From Mesorhabditis belari (Eukaryota > Nematoda > Chromadorea > Rhabditida > Rhabditidae), in assembly GCA_958450365.1 (NCBI GenBank), contig CAUEEP010000759.1, positions 816,001 to 880,000 on the forward strand: 64,000 bases of DNA. Reading direction: 5' to 3'. Below the pieces are notes generated by a model, which was given only the letters and a program-made list of their open reading frames with translations, was not told the origin of the DNA and ran no database searches. This document shows positions 12,901-25,756 of the stretch, one piece after another (the first letter of the stretch is position 1; the number at the start of each line of letters is the position of its first letter). The translations under genes were made by a program, and so were the position numbers.

Positions 12901-15587
12901 CACCATATGGGTTACCTACAGCACTCGGTTGAGGGAAGATATCCCTGACTCATCTGCTGGATTCGAACCAGAGACTAACCGAGCCCAACGTTGCTTAACT
13001 TCAGGATAATGGGTGTCCCAGTTCTTCTACTTTTTGTAAACAAACAGTCTGACTCGAAAAACACGCTCTTTTTGAAAAACCAACGCCGGATAATAAAAAT
13101 TTAGATATTTTTACTTATACTATACTTTTTTTTTGCATAAAAATCGCAACTCTAAATAAGTTTTTGATGAGGATGACATTTTAGGGTTTTTTGTCATTAC
13201 CAGAGCCATTGCTTTATGCAAGTCTGGTATTAAAATATAACCTCTTCAATTAGGCTACATGATGGTTTTAAAAAAAACTTTGAAAAACTTTTGTTTAGTA
13301 CAAGAAAAATGGCCGCAAATTGAGCAATTGCGCACGAAACTACACACCCATACAAAAGACGATAGTTTAGTCTTGCGATGGACAGTCGGTGCTCTCAATT
13401 TGCGGCCATTTTTCTTGTACTAAACAAAAGTTTTTCAAAGTTTTTTTTAAAACCATCATTTAGCTTCAATTGAAGAGCTATATTTTGAGCTATATTTTGA
13501 GCTATATTGAAGATTAGCTATATCGCATAATATTGTTTATGATAATCTAAATTGTTTAATTTAGATTCAAAAAGCCGATCGCTTTACGTGACTAGAAGGG
13601 TTTACAGGAGGCGACCAGCTATCGACCGGTGGGCGAGGATTGTCTTCATTTGAATATTTTCACAAATGATTACTGCTTGCGTACGGTGAGATCTTTTCCT
13701 ATTCTTGAGGTCTGTCTGTATACTCGCATAAAGCAATGGCTCTGGTAAATGGCAATTCCATTTGGCACAATTTTCGTTGTTTTTACACTGTTTTTACACA
13801 ATCTTCATGGTTTCTCAAAAAAACTAATGACGAATTCAGATTGCCAGAATGCTAGTTACAAATTTTCAGATCTACAGCTAACATAGATAGCTAAAAAGGC
13901 AAATAATCCAAAAATCTCTTTGTCTTCAATATGTTAAATAATCTTGGATTTGTTTTAAAGCTGATTATCAAATGGATGATTATCAAAAAGCTTTTTGAAG
14001 CTGCTTATTCTAAGAAACTTGTCCAAGGTTTTTTTAAAGAATTTCTTCTTTCACAAGTTCTATTCAATTTTTGAACAATATTTTTGAGAACATAATTTCC
14101 CTTCCGTGGTCGCCAGTTGGAATCAATTGGATCAAAAACTTGTACACCGACGGGACTCGAACCCGTGACCGCCCCAGAAAACCTATAGATACAAATTTTC
14201 AGCTTTTTTAGCTCTTCTAAAATACTCTCGTTTAGATAACCGAAAAACGGGTGTGTTAACAAAGAGTTAAGTCGAGGCGCGAGAAAATAATTTTCCTGGT
14301 TGGAACCAAATTTAAAGAGATAGGGAACCAATCGTCGCCAGTTGGAATCAGTTGTAATCAATTGGATCAAAAACTGGTACATCGCCAGGACTCGAACCCA
14401 TGCCCTTTCTCCTCTCAGGCAACTGTGCTAATCATTACACCACAAGGCATTTGATTCCCTTACTCCAGACGGAGTTAACTTATGAAAATATTGCTAAATC
14501 CTTGTTTACCCCTCCATCGGAACTCGGCATGCATTCGGCATTCGAGCTGCAAATGTTTCGTCCACATGGTTGTCCTCTGTTTAACGGGATGTGTACATTT
14601 AGCCGCTCATCTCCACGTGAAGCTGAAAAATTGTGCTGCAAAGTGTGACAGTAAATTGAGTACAAAAGCCAGAGAAATTTCCTTACCTGGTTGTTGTTGC
14701 GGGTATTGAACTGGTGGTTGGGGCGGGCGTTGTCGTTCCTCTTCTTTTGCTGGTGGACCACAGTGATCAACACCGTCACCCTCGTACCAGCCTCTGAAAT
14801 TCGTGATCAGTTTAACTTCTCATCTTCTCAATACATTAGTGAATAGTTTAATTGGTGGATTTGGTTCAAGCCTAAGCCTAAGCGGAAAGACGAAAAGGAA
14901 CAAAACTATTCACAAAAGAAATAAACCACAAAACTCTCAAATTCTTTTGTTATCTGGTTCTATTTCAATTTGTTTTCTTTCTTTTGTTATCTGTTTTTTA
15001 AAAATAATCTTATTTACACTCACCTGCATTTACAGATTCCAGTCGGAGCTCCTTCAGTGAAGACGCATTCACCCCATTGATGACAATGTTTATGCGTCTT
15101 GCATGCGCCTTTCACCATCGGGATTTCCTGAAATCAGAAATCAATGTCCTGTCGTTTATTGGATTACTTTAATTATCAATTCATTATCAATTTATTATCA
15201 ATTTATTATCAATTCTTCTAAACACAAACAAAGTTTAAGAGAAATTTTGTACTTTTGAGTAATTCTTTGAAATCAGAAAGCAAGTTTTTAAGTTCATTTA
15301 ACTAGTTCATTTAACTAGTTCATTTAACTAGTTCATTTAACAAGTTCATTTAACAAGTTCATTTAACAAGTTCATTTAACAAGTTCATTTAACTGTAGCA
15401 AGTTCATTTAACTTTCTAGATTTATAACTAGATTTCTAATTTCTAGATTTCTTAAATAAGCTTTCTAGATTTTAGTGATCTGTCTTGAACTGTAATTTGC
15501 TTTGTAAAATTGTGAAAAATCTAACCGGAGCCCTTGGGTCTGGATGTCCATTATGTCCATGCGCGTGGTGTCTGTGTGGATGCTGCT

Positions 15588-15618
<31 letters not shown>

Positions 15619-18600
15619 TTGCTGTTGATGTTGTTGACGATCAGAACCATCAGCTTGCGTGTTCCCACCTGTAATCTCAATATTTTGGCTGTGTTAACAA
15701 AGAGTTAAGTCGAGGTGCGAGAAAATAATTTTCCTTCCGTGGTCGCCAGTTGGAATCAGTTGGATCAAAAATTTGTACGCCGCCGGGACTCGAACCCATG
15801 ACCTTTCGCTTACGAGGCAACTGTGCAAATCATTACACCACAAGGCATTTGACTCCCTTACTCCAGAGGGATTGCGATTGCGCTTGCTTTTTAAGGCATA
15901 TGATTCAAAACTTTGAAACAAAACTTTTTGTGTTGAAAACAATGAAATTTTTGCTTAAAATCTCACCAAAACAATGGAAACCATCACCGGAGAAGCCTTG
16001 CTTGCATTCACATTGAAAACCGCCTTCAGTGTTTCGGCAATTCGCATTCGAATCACAAGTGTGCTCTCCCCGTTGACACTCATCGATGTCTGAGAGGAAA
16101 AATGATGATCAAAATGAATCAAAATGATTATTAGGGAAATATGCAAAATATTATGAATGTTTTGACTCATTTTAAGCCGATGAAACTTTGATTTTTGATA
16201 TTGCATAAAACCACGAACCGACACAAAGCCAGCCGATCGCGCTGCTCGAGTCATGTTTCGCTTGATAACCGGCTACACATTCGCATCTAAAAAGTGGTAT
16301 CTTTAGAAGCAAAGAACAATTCAAAAACCCTTAACTAGACAAGATGAATAGCTCTTTTCATATCTCAAAATTAATCCACCTTTACTCTAAATCCACCTTT
16401 ACTCTAAATCCATCTATAACTCTAAATCCACCTTTACTCTAAATCCACCCTTACTCTAAATCCACCTTTACTCTAAATCCACCTTTACTCTAAATTCACC
16501 TTTACTCTAAATTCACCTTTACTCCAATTCCACCTTTACTCTAAATCCACCCTTACTCTAAATCCACCTTTACTCTAAATCCATCTATAACTCTAAATCC
16601 ACCTTTACTCTAAATCTACCTATAACTCTAAATCCACCTATAACTCTAAATCCACCTTTACTCTAAATCCATCTATAACTCTAAATCCACCTTTACTCTA
16701 AATCTACCTATAACTCTAAATCCACCTATAACTCTAAATCCACCTTTACTCTAAATCCATCTATAACTCTAAATCCACCTTTACTCTAAATCTACCTATA
16801 ACTCTAAATCCACCTATAACTCTAAATCCACCTTTACTCTAAATCCATCTATAACTCTAAATCCACCTATAACTCTAAATTCACCTTTACTATAAAACAA
16901 AAAGCCATACTAGCTGATGATTTCCACCAAAAAAACAAATTGCTTTAGCTTTGTAATTTCAAAAAAAGGTTTCGTTTTGAAGCCATTCGGCTCGCTATAA
17001 CTTTCTTTTGGAATTGACTGATTTAGAAAGGGAATTGACTGATTTAGAAAGAGAATTGACTGATTCTGAAATACAGAAAGGCTGTATAATGCTGTATAAT
17101 GAACTGTTTCAAAGTTTATCAACTCTAAAAGAAAGCCAGTAGTTTTTTTTAAAAGTTATGCCTCAAGAACAGAACAAGTTTACTATAAAATTGTACCTGT
17201 AAGAGTGGTCGACGGGTCGACAACTCATACTTGGAAGGGTGCACACATGGCGTCCATGAGCGCACACGTCTTGAACCTAAACAAAAATTTCTCTGGTTTA
17301 TTTGAAAGACTACAAATCTGGTTACAGCTTTGATTTGTACTTTGTGCTTAAAACTGTAAACAAGCCCTTTCTAGTGCAATCATGTTACAGTTTTCAAGCT
17401 TTGATCGTCATTGCGAGAAAGTGAAGTGAATTGAGTGCATCAGGAAGGGTTTGTTTAGAAATTTCAGCACAAAGTACAAAGCCTTAACGGTCCTTAACGG
17501 TTCTCTTAACGGTCCTTAACAATCCTTAACGGTCCTGCTACTCTTGATTTCAATTTTACAAACAATTACTATTAGGGAAAGTGTTGTTCTTAAAAAATAT
17601 CTAAGCCAACCACACTATATAGCCTAAAGTCGAGTTTTTCTGGTTGGATATTTTAGGTAGACTTGCTTAACGGTCTTGCTTTTACGGTTTTAGGTAGATT
17701 TGTTTAACTTCCTCTTAACAGCTCTGGACTAAAACTTCAGCAAACTATGCTAAAATGCAATCAACTAATTACCCGTTGTCATCTTCAGATTTAATCCAAA
17801 AGCTTGATAAATTTTTGAAGAAAACGAAACACCAGCAGGTGACCGGAATAAAACCTTCGTTGTATGGGCAACGTTAAGAACCGGTACTGTTAAGAACCGG
17901 TACTGTTAAGAACCGGTACTGTTAAGGACTGGTACTGTTAAGGACTGGGGTACTGTTAAGGACTGGTACTGTTAAGGACTGGGGTACTGTTAAGGACTGG
18001 TACTGTTAAGGACTGGTACTGTTAAGGACTGGGGTACTGTTAAGGACTGGTAGTGTTAAGGACTGGGGTACTGTTAAGGACTGGTACTGTTGGGACTGGG
18101 GTACTGTTAGGGACTGGTACTGTTAGGGACTGGTACTGTTAAGGACTGGTACTGTTAAGACGGGGTACTGTTAAGGACTGGTAGTGTTAAGGACTGGGGT
18201 ACTGTTAAGGACTGGTACTGTTAAGGACTGGGGTACTGTTAAGGACTGGGGTACTGTAGGACTGGTACTGTTAGGGACTGGGGTACTGTTAAGGACTGGT
18301 ACTGTTAAGGACTGGTACTGTTAAGGACTGGGGTACTGTTAAGGACTGGTAGTGTTAAGGACTGGGGTACTGTTAAGGACTGGTACTGTTAAGGACTGGG
18401 GTACTGTTAAGGACTGGTACTGTTAAGGACTGGTACTGTAGGACTGGGGTACTGTAGGGACTGGTACTGTTAAGGACTGGTACTGTTAGGACTGGTACTG
18501 TTAGGGACTGGGGTACTGTTAGGACTGGTAGTGTTAGGGACTGGGGTACTGTTGGACTGGTACTGTTAAGGACTGGGGTACTGTTAAGGACTGGGGTACT

Positions 18601-21600
18601 GTTAAGGACTGGTACTGTTAAGGACTGGGGTACTGTTAAGGACTGGTACTGTTAAGGACTGGTACTGTTAAGGACTGGGGTACTGTTAAGGACTGGGGTA
18701 CTGTTAAGGACTGGTACTGTTAAGGACTGGGGTACTGTTAAGGACTGGTACTGTTAAGAACCGGTACTGTTAAGGACCGGTACTGTTAAGAACCGGTACT
18801 GTTAAGGACCGGTACTGTTAAGAACCGGTACTGTTAAGAACCGGTACTGTTAAGGACCGGTACTGTTAAGAACCGGTACTGTTAAGGACCGGTACTGTTA
18901 AGAACCGGTACTGTTAAGGACCGTTAAGCAAGTCTAGATCTAACGATTTGCCGATCCAGCAAACCGTTATATCGAGAGTCAACTGTACATAGTAAAAAAG
19001 TTCATTGTAAGCTAGGCAGCTACTCACATTTGCAGCCTCAGCACTCGGTCGTTGTGGCTGCGGTGGTTGTGGTGGGACCGCCGGTTGCCGTTGCTCGCTT
19101 CCCGTTGTCCTTTGTGTGTCAGCGAAATTTCGAGAAGCGTACCTAGAGCAATAATCAAAAATCAATAAGCTAGAGCAATAATTTTCAAAAATATCGTAAA
19201 ATTTCAGTATTTTGATCTGAGCATCAGTATTTAACTGAAAAAAAAAAGTGAAAAGTTGAACTTTTTTTGGCAAATCTAACAGTAACAAATTTAACAGTAA
19301 ATCCAGATTTTCCCTAATTAATTAACTAATTATTTAAACACTTACCGAACGATTTTATCCGTTTGATCATAGGTGACATGAGCTCGTTTAACGTTTAGAG
19401 TAACCACATCAGTGCGATCAAACTAAAGTGCAAAAACCAAGTTTGAAAGTTTGAAGAAAGTTTAATGGCTAACGTAATTTCTAAAAACTACTTTTTATTG
19501 CTACCGTATTTCCTCTAATAAACGCCCCCCCCCCCTTGACCAACTTTGGACGCTTCGTTCTCAGCTCCATTTGGAGATATTTTTATGTTTAATATATCAA
19601 AAGATAGAAGACATTAAGGGCTATCTTTTGATATATTAAACATAAAAATACCTCAAAATGGGGCTGAGAACGAAGCGTCCAAAGTTGGTCAAGGGGGGGG
19701 GCGTTTATTAGAGGAAATACGGTATTTATTATTTCTTTATTCAAATCGAAAACCTCTTTGAATCGGCATTCATCGTAGTGAATTTGTTGATCGAGCGAGA
19801 TTTTCAGTGGCATTTTTGTGCCACCCTCATTCACAATGGCCTCGAAATTCGAGTATGATCGAACGAAACCTGAAAATTTTTAGTAGGATCGCTCTATTGC
19901 ATATCATAGCTAGGTTATTTTAAAACAAATGAAAAAATATCGTAAATCCTGTAATAGTACCCCACCCCCGATAATGACGGTGCGGAGTGTTGCGTAGTCT
20001 AGCTTTGAACGTGTTTTTCTCGACACTGGTTTATGCTACAATGCGCGTTTAGATATCAAAAAATAGCCCTGAATTTCAGCTATTTTCAGCTATTATTTGC
20101 AGAAAATCACAACTTCTTATTAAAATACTGCAAGACTTAGTCTTTTGCCTGGCTAAAAATTGCTTTAAGAATTTTCAGCTAATAAAGAAAGTGAATAAAA
20201 ACTAAAGTTTCATTTTTCTCATCTAAATTTGCCAACTTTGATGCCAACTGCAGACTACGCAACACTCCGCACCGCCATTATCGGGGGTGGGGTACTATTA
20301 CAGGATTTACGGTAAGCAATAATGAAAAAAAGGCTTGGATTTAAGCTAAGCTCAAAAGAAAAAAAACCTAGTTTCAAAGTTGGCAAATTTAGATGAGAAA
20401 AATGAAACTTTAGTTTTTATCCACTTTCTTTATTATTCTTAAAATTTTTAAAGCAATTTTTGGCCAGGCAAAAGACTAAGTCTTGCAGTATTTTAATAAG
20501 AAGTTGTGATTTTCTGCAAATAATAGCTGAAAATAGCTGAAATTCAGGGCTATTTTTTGATACCCAAACGCGCATTGTAGCATAAACCAGTGTCGACAAA
20601 AACTCGTTCAAAGCTAGACTACGCAACACTCCGCACCGTCATTATCGGGGGTGGGGTACTATTACAGGATTTACGGTAAGTATTTGTAAGCTCTAACCTG
20701 GTGCCTCTCTGCGATACTCTTCATCATAATCAGCAAATGTTACTTCAGCTCCATCTCGAACTGCGGGCAAGGTTCCGGTCACAAAAACCTGTAATTGTTA
20801 TTCTTTGTTTTCATTTTTGTAAACACACTCTTTCTAGTGCACTGGATTTTTCGTTTTTCTCGTGACTACAAGAGAAATAAAGATTTCAGTGCACTAGAAA
20901 AGTTGTGTTTACAAAAATGAGCAGTAAGCCCGGATTCTTGAGAGAAAAATCTGAACTTATAGTGTAAAAAAACTGGTTATTTTGGTTTTTATCTAATAGG
21001 TTGATGCATAAGTCTTTTCGTTTTTTTCGTACTTCTGTTAAAAAGTGACAAATTCACCAATTAATCTATAGTTTTGCTCTATAAAAAAAGTGTTTTTTGT
21101 GTTCAATTTGCATCTTTTTAAATGAATTTCGGTTCACTTTCAAGCAAATTCGAGAGTGAAAAACGCCTTTTTCGTAAAAATCTATAAAAAACTCTACGGA
21201 AAAATTGGCTGAATGAATTTCTCTGAAATTTTGGCGAAATATCAAACGTTTTTTTTCTCTATCTTTTATCTATTGACACGAAGATAGGTTTTCTTTAGCT
21301 AAGGTGTCTAAACCGCATCATCGAGTTAGCCCTTTTTGACTACCCGACTTCATACTCTCAAGAAAATCCAGGCATCAAATATTTTTAAACCCGTTTTAAT
21401 GTTATTTTGCAGAAAAATAATTGCTTTTTCTAATGAAATCAACCGTAGTTTAATTGGTGCATTTGTTGGCTTGAAACGGCAGACGAAAAGGAACAAAAAC
21501 ACTTATGCATCAACCTATTATGTCCAATTCACTAACTAAATACTAAAGCTTCAATGAAAATCAGCTATGTTTGAAGCTAACTAGAGAACTGCTTCAACTT

Positions 21601-24600
21601 AGCATCGATTTGAGATATGCTGTCTAGCACACCTTGAAATTCTTGAAGGGATACGTGCTTTTGTGGACACTGAAAGTGATTTTCAGCCATTTTCAGAAGC
21701 CCTATTTAGCTTCTTACTCTTTATAGACACTTTAAAAGACCTAAAAATTGATTTTAGTTCTTTTACAGTGAGGTATTGACAAAAAGCAAAAGAGTTTTGA
21801 CAGTGTTGGGATTCGAACCAGGAGGATGATGCGCGAAGGGCGAGCACACTACCCACTAGAACATTCGGTCGCTGCGACGAGCAAAGTAATTTAACCCCAT
21901 ACCGCGGCGTTTTCCTCAACTCACCGCCACTTTCAAATAATCGTAGGTGTCCCGGCCAGTAAACTGTTGATTGATCGTTACCACCGAGGTGTCTCCAATG
22001 TGAACGGTGGCCGTGCGATTGAATTGACCGCCCGTCAATTGGAATCCGTTGTACACGTGAGGGGAGTTTACCTGGAAATATGGTAAGGGTTAGACTGTGC
22101 TGTTTGCGGACGAGGCCAGGTCAAGAAAGGTAGCGCTGGCCAGAAGCCAGGTCCTGGGCTTGGTTTCAATGTTAAATTTAGCAAGTTACTAAATTGCTTC
22201 TCCATTTAGCGTTTAGCATTTAGCGGATTTAAGATCTAGATGCCGAATAGTTTGATGAAGATAGACCCGGCTGTCTTGGGTTTGCTGCAGACTTTACCCT
22301 TCCAGGAGATAGTTCTGGACCTAGCTTGGCCTGGTCTAGCTCTAGGTCTAGGCCTGGTCTAGCTTTAGGTTTAGGCCTGGTCTAGCTCTAAGTCTAGGCC
22401 TGGTCTAGCTCTAGGTCTAGGCCTGGTCTAGCTCTAGGTCTAGGCCTGGTCTATCTCTAGGTCCAGGCCTGGTCTATCTCTAGGTCTAGGCCTGGTCTAG
22501 CTCTAGGTCTAGGCCTGGTCTATCTCTAGGTCTAGGCCTGGTCTAGCTCTAGGTCTAGGCCTGGCCTAGGGTTACCCCTGGCTGTAAATCCAAGCCCACC
22601 TCAGCGAAGAGCCATCCCATGATCGAGCCAACCGGTGACAAGAGAAGAAGCGAGGTTCCAAGCGAGGCGGGCACTCGGCTCACCGCTAAAAACTAGTTTT
22701 CGTATGTTGTCAAGCTGTGAGCCTATCAGAAATCGATAAAGCATTCATCATTTATAGTTTAGCTATATTTTGACCTACCCGTGTAAGAGTTTCCATCGGT
22801 TCCGGTGACGAAAGTGTGCAAGTCGGTTTTCTCGATTCTCTGTCCATTGATCACTCCTTCGAAAGTGCCGGTGATTCGTTGGGGTTCGCCTAAAGTTTAG
22901 ATAATTATCACAAGTAAATCAGTACAAGTAAATCAGCTTAAAGAATGTAATCAATCAAACAAACCCAATGAAATAATTGTTTTATCAAATTTGTGACAAT
23001 GTTGAAGCCAAAAAAAAAAAACGATGTTTCAAATAATTTAAAATCAAAAGCGTATGTTGGGATTTAATAGTTAATACACTTCACTTTTGCATAATTTCGA
23101 TTTTTGCCTCGTTTTTAATCCATCTTTTTGAAACTTTTAGTTTTCCAGAGTTGATTTTGATTGATCAAAAAATCACAGTTGATGTGAGTTGATTGTTTTC
23201 CACAGTTGATCAAAATCAACTGTGGTCACTTGATCACTTTTGATCGACTCAAAAAGTTATTAGAAATTGAAATATTTCAAAAATGAACTGAACAAAAAAT
23301 ATAAAAACTTCAACTCAAACTTCAATAATCAAATCAACGCTTCACTTTTTGTTTTAACGTTACCTTTTTTCACGCACTCTTTCCCATTTCCATAGTAAGG
23401 TGAATTGCACGAGCAACAGAAACCGAGAGCGTAGTCCTAAAGAAAAATGACAATGAAATGACAAAGATTTGGCATAGATTGGCTTAGATTTGGCTTAGAT
23501 TTGGCTTAGATTTGGCTTAGATTTGGCTTAGATTTGGTTTAGATTTGGGTTAGATTGGCTTAGATTTGGCTTACGAGGGAACTACAACTACTTACCACCT
23601 CAGATCGACTCCAAAATCACAGGGGGGGAAAGATCATCACAAAAGAAGAATTTTCTGAAATTTTTAGCTGCTAAATGCCAGAACTAACTGAAATATAAGG
23701 TTTCAAAGTTCAAAGTAGCTTAAACTTAAACATTTTTGGGACTTGCACGGCACTCTTTAAAGGGAACTCTCACAGGCACTCGCACAGGTTAGCCGAGTGG
23801 CCGAGTGGTTAGGAGCGCGACCTGGTAGTCCGAGTGTCGCTGGTTCGGCTCCACCCTAAAAGTTTTTCTTTTTTTGCAAAACCACATAATGTGCGTTCTA
23901 TTTTTTTCGCTTTTCAAAGTTTATTCTGATTTTTTTACCATAAAAGGTGAGAAAGTCATCCGCGTCGTTCAAAGTTTATTAGTTTTAAATAAAGTTTTGT
24001 TATCCTCACCTTTTATGGTAAAAAAATCATCTAACCACTCAGCCACTCGGCTAACCTGTGCGAGTGCCTGTGAGAGTTCCCTTTAAAGAGTGCCGTGCAA
24101 GTCCCAAAAATGTTTAAGTTTAAGCTACTTTGAACTTTGAAACCTTATATTTCAGTTAGTTCTGGCATTTAGCAGCTAAAAATTTCAGAAAATTCTTCTT
24201 TTGTGATGATCTTTCCCCCCTGTGATTTTGGAGTCGATCTGAGGTGGTAAGTAGTTGTAGTTCCCTCGTTAGATTTGGCTTTTAGACACGTAAAAGATAT
24301 TTAGCCGATTAAAGGATATTCAGTAAAGATATTCAGTAAAGGTATTTAGCCCATTTAATTTGCATACGCATCAATTTCTTTAATTGACGCATTAGTTGAG
24401 ACAAATCCTGATTAATTCCCCTTTAATCGATTCAAATTTTTTAAGGAAATTCATTCAATATTTAATCACAAGGAAAACACTCCAGTGAAAACGTTTTCCC
24501 ACCTGACACCTCGCATTCGGATTACAGCTATTCGCCTGGCACGTTCCGTCATCATCCGAATTCTTTGGGATTTTCACTTCCAATTCCTCGTCAACTTTGT

Positions 24601-25719
24601 TATTCTCAATGGCCACTCGATCCACTTTCAGTTCTGCCCGGTTCTTCTCGATCAATCGTGGGTCCAATGGGTGCAGTTCTAAAACAGTAATCGTTGGCAT
24701 TGGCATTGGCCTTGGCATTGGCATTGGCATTGGCCTGGGCCTTGGTATTGGCCTTGGCCTTGGCATTGGCATTGGCCTTTGCCTTGACATTGGCCTTGAC
24801 ATTGGCCTTTGCCTTGGCATTGGCCTTTGCCTTTGCCTTTGCCTTGGCCTTGGCAAAGAATCTGTTGCATTTTTGTCCTCAAAGAAGACATTAATCTAAT
24901 ATATTTTTTTCATTTTGAAACCACTAAAACTAAAATGCTACGAGCTAATGATTTGAAAAGTAATGTTTCACTTTGACTCACTCACTTTGTTTTACTTTGT
25001 TTCCCAAAAGGGTCGAATGAACTGTTGTTGAGGCATTTTTGAATTAATAGTCAACGAAAACTCAAAATCTTTGTTAGCTTGTTAGAAAGGTAATGTTTCA
25101 TTTTAAGCCTTTCATCTTTAAAATTCAGCTAAATTTGTAAATTTGTTGCTAGCTTGTCAATTGAGAAATGCTTTCAAAGTGATACATTTAAGTTTTCATT
25201 TTCGAAGTTTTCGATGTCTCATTTTTTGTGCTAACACAGTTTATCTCTGAATTAGTTGAAAAGCTTTAAATTCTTGTAATATCTAAATTTCCGTAACTTT
25301 ACCAACCCTCTTCCACTTCTTCTCGAGAATCTGGTGGATCCGGGATCTCTTCATCGACTTGATTTCCTTGGGGAATTTCCGGGGCTTTTGGTTCTGAAAG
25401 GCTTTGATTTATAAAAAATAGCCAAAATAAATCACTTTATCAATTTCTTATTTAAGTTAGTTTTTTAGAATCAAAGAGAATGAAACTTTTCAACTTTTCT
25501 ATTAACTTAAAAGCTTATAAAGTCTACTAATGGGATATTTGATTACAAACTCACCAGCACAAACGCACAGTGAGCAACCCCGATCATCGGTCAACACATT
25601 GCATCCCTTTGGACAATGATCTCGATATGGATCCGGTGGGCATTCGCTTTTTCGAGTACCTGGAAAATAGCCGAATTTACTATATATAAAAGAAAGCAGT
25701 GTTTGTTCGTCTGTCTGCC

Positions 25720-25756
<37 letters not shown>

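Larger units (their letters stand above)
9258..15127 (-). other. nid-1: nidogen exons 24-33: six EGF modules
   Basis: Exons are 15024-15127, 14687-14793, 14510-14622, 12489-12588, 12224-12324, 11973-12030, 11435-11596, 10818-10905, 10557-10648 and 9258-9392. They make modules ending in the nidogen-type signature G(D/N)G-x-x-C: CRGWYEGDGVDHC, CRAGFHGNGIQC, CTPPYKGDGVRC, CQSGYVGDGFQC, CLSGYMGDGTSC and CLPGFRGDGVTTC. Exon 25 ends in a Pro/Gln-rich spacer. Exon 26 encodes an RGD tripeptide (ASRGDERL) just before the fifth EGF module of the protein. The 58-nt exon 29 is required to supply GDGVRC to the half-module in exon 28 and keeps the phase. Confidence 0.9.
19028..23436 (-). other. nid-1: nidogen exons 12-19: end of EGF1 and G2F beta-barrel
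   Basis: Exons are 23364-23436, 22779-22889, 22600-22685, 21925-22071, 20698-20788, 19754-19869, 19346-19422 and 19028-19142. Exon 12 closes EGF1 (FCCSCNSPYYGNGKEC), then the G2F barrel begins with EPQRITGTFEGVING. Exon 14 has LLLSPVGSIMGWLFAE and exon 15 has NGFQLTGGQFNRTATVHIGD, both strong G2F signatures. In vertebrate nidogen this GFP-like barrel binds perlecan and collagen IV. Exon 18 ends the barrel (HVTYDQTDKIVRYASRNF across the junction). Exon 19 adds a Gln/Pro-rich tail before the next EGF. Confidence 0.93.

Noticed and set aside
16376..18926. CRISPR-like arrays
   Set aside because: The units are contiguous without unique spacers, and the genome is eukaryotic; these are minisatellites.
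23787..23860. Functional tRNA-Ser/Leu gene
   Set aside because: It is part of a long palindrome that copies the A box on the other side, and the acceptor stem is not clean.
24679..24899. Pro/Arg/Met and Gly/Gln/Cys repeat proteins near nidogen exon 11
   Set aside because: A six-base repeat in the intron. Only the part below 24678 is exon 11.
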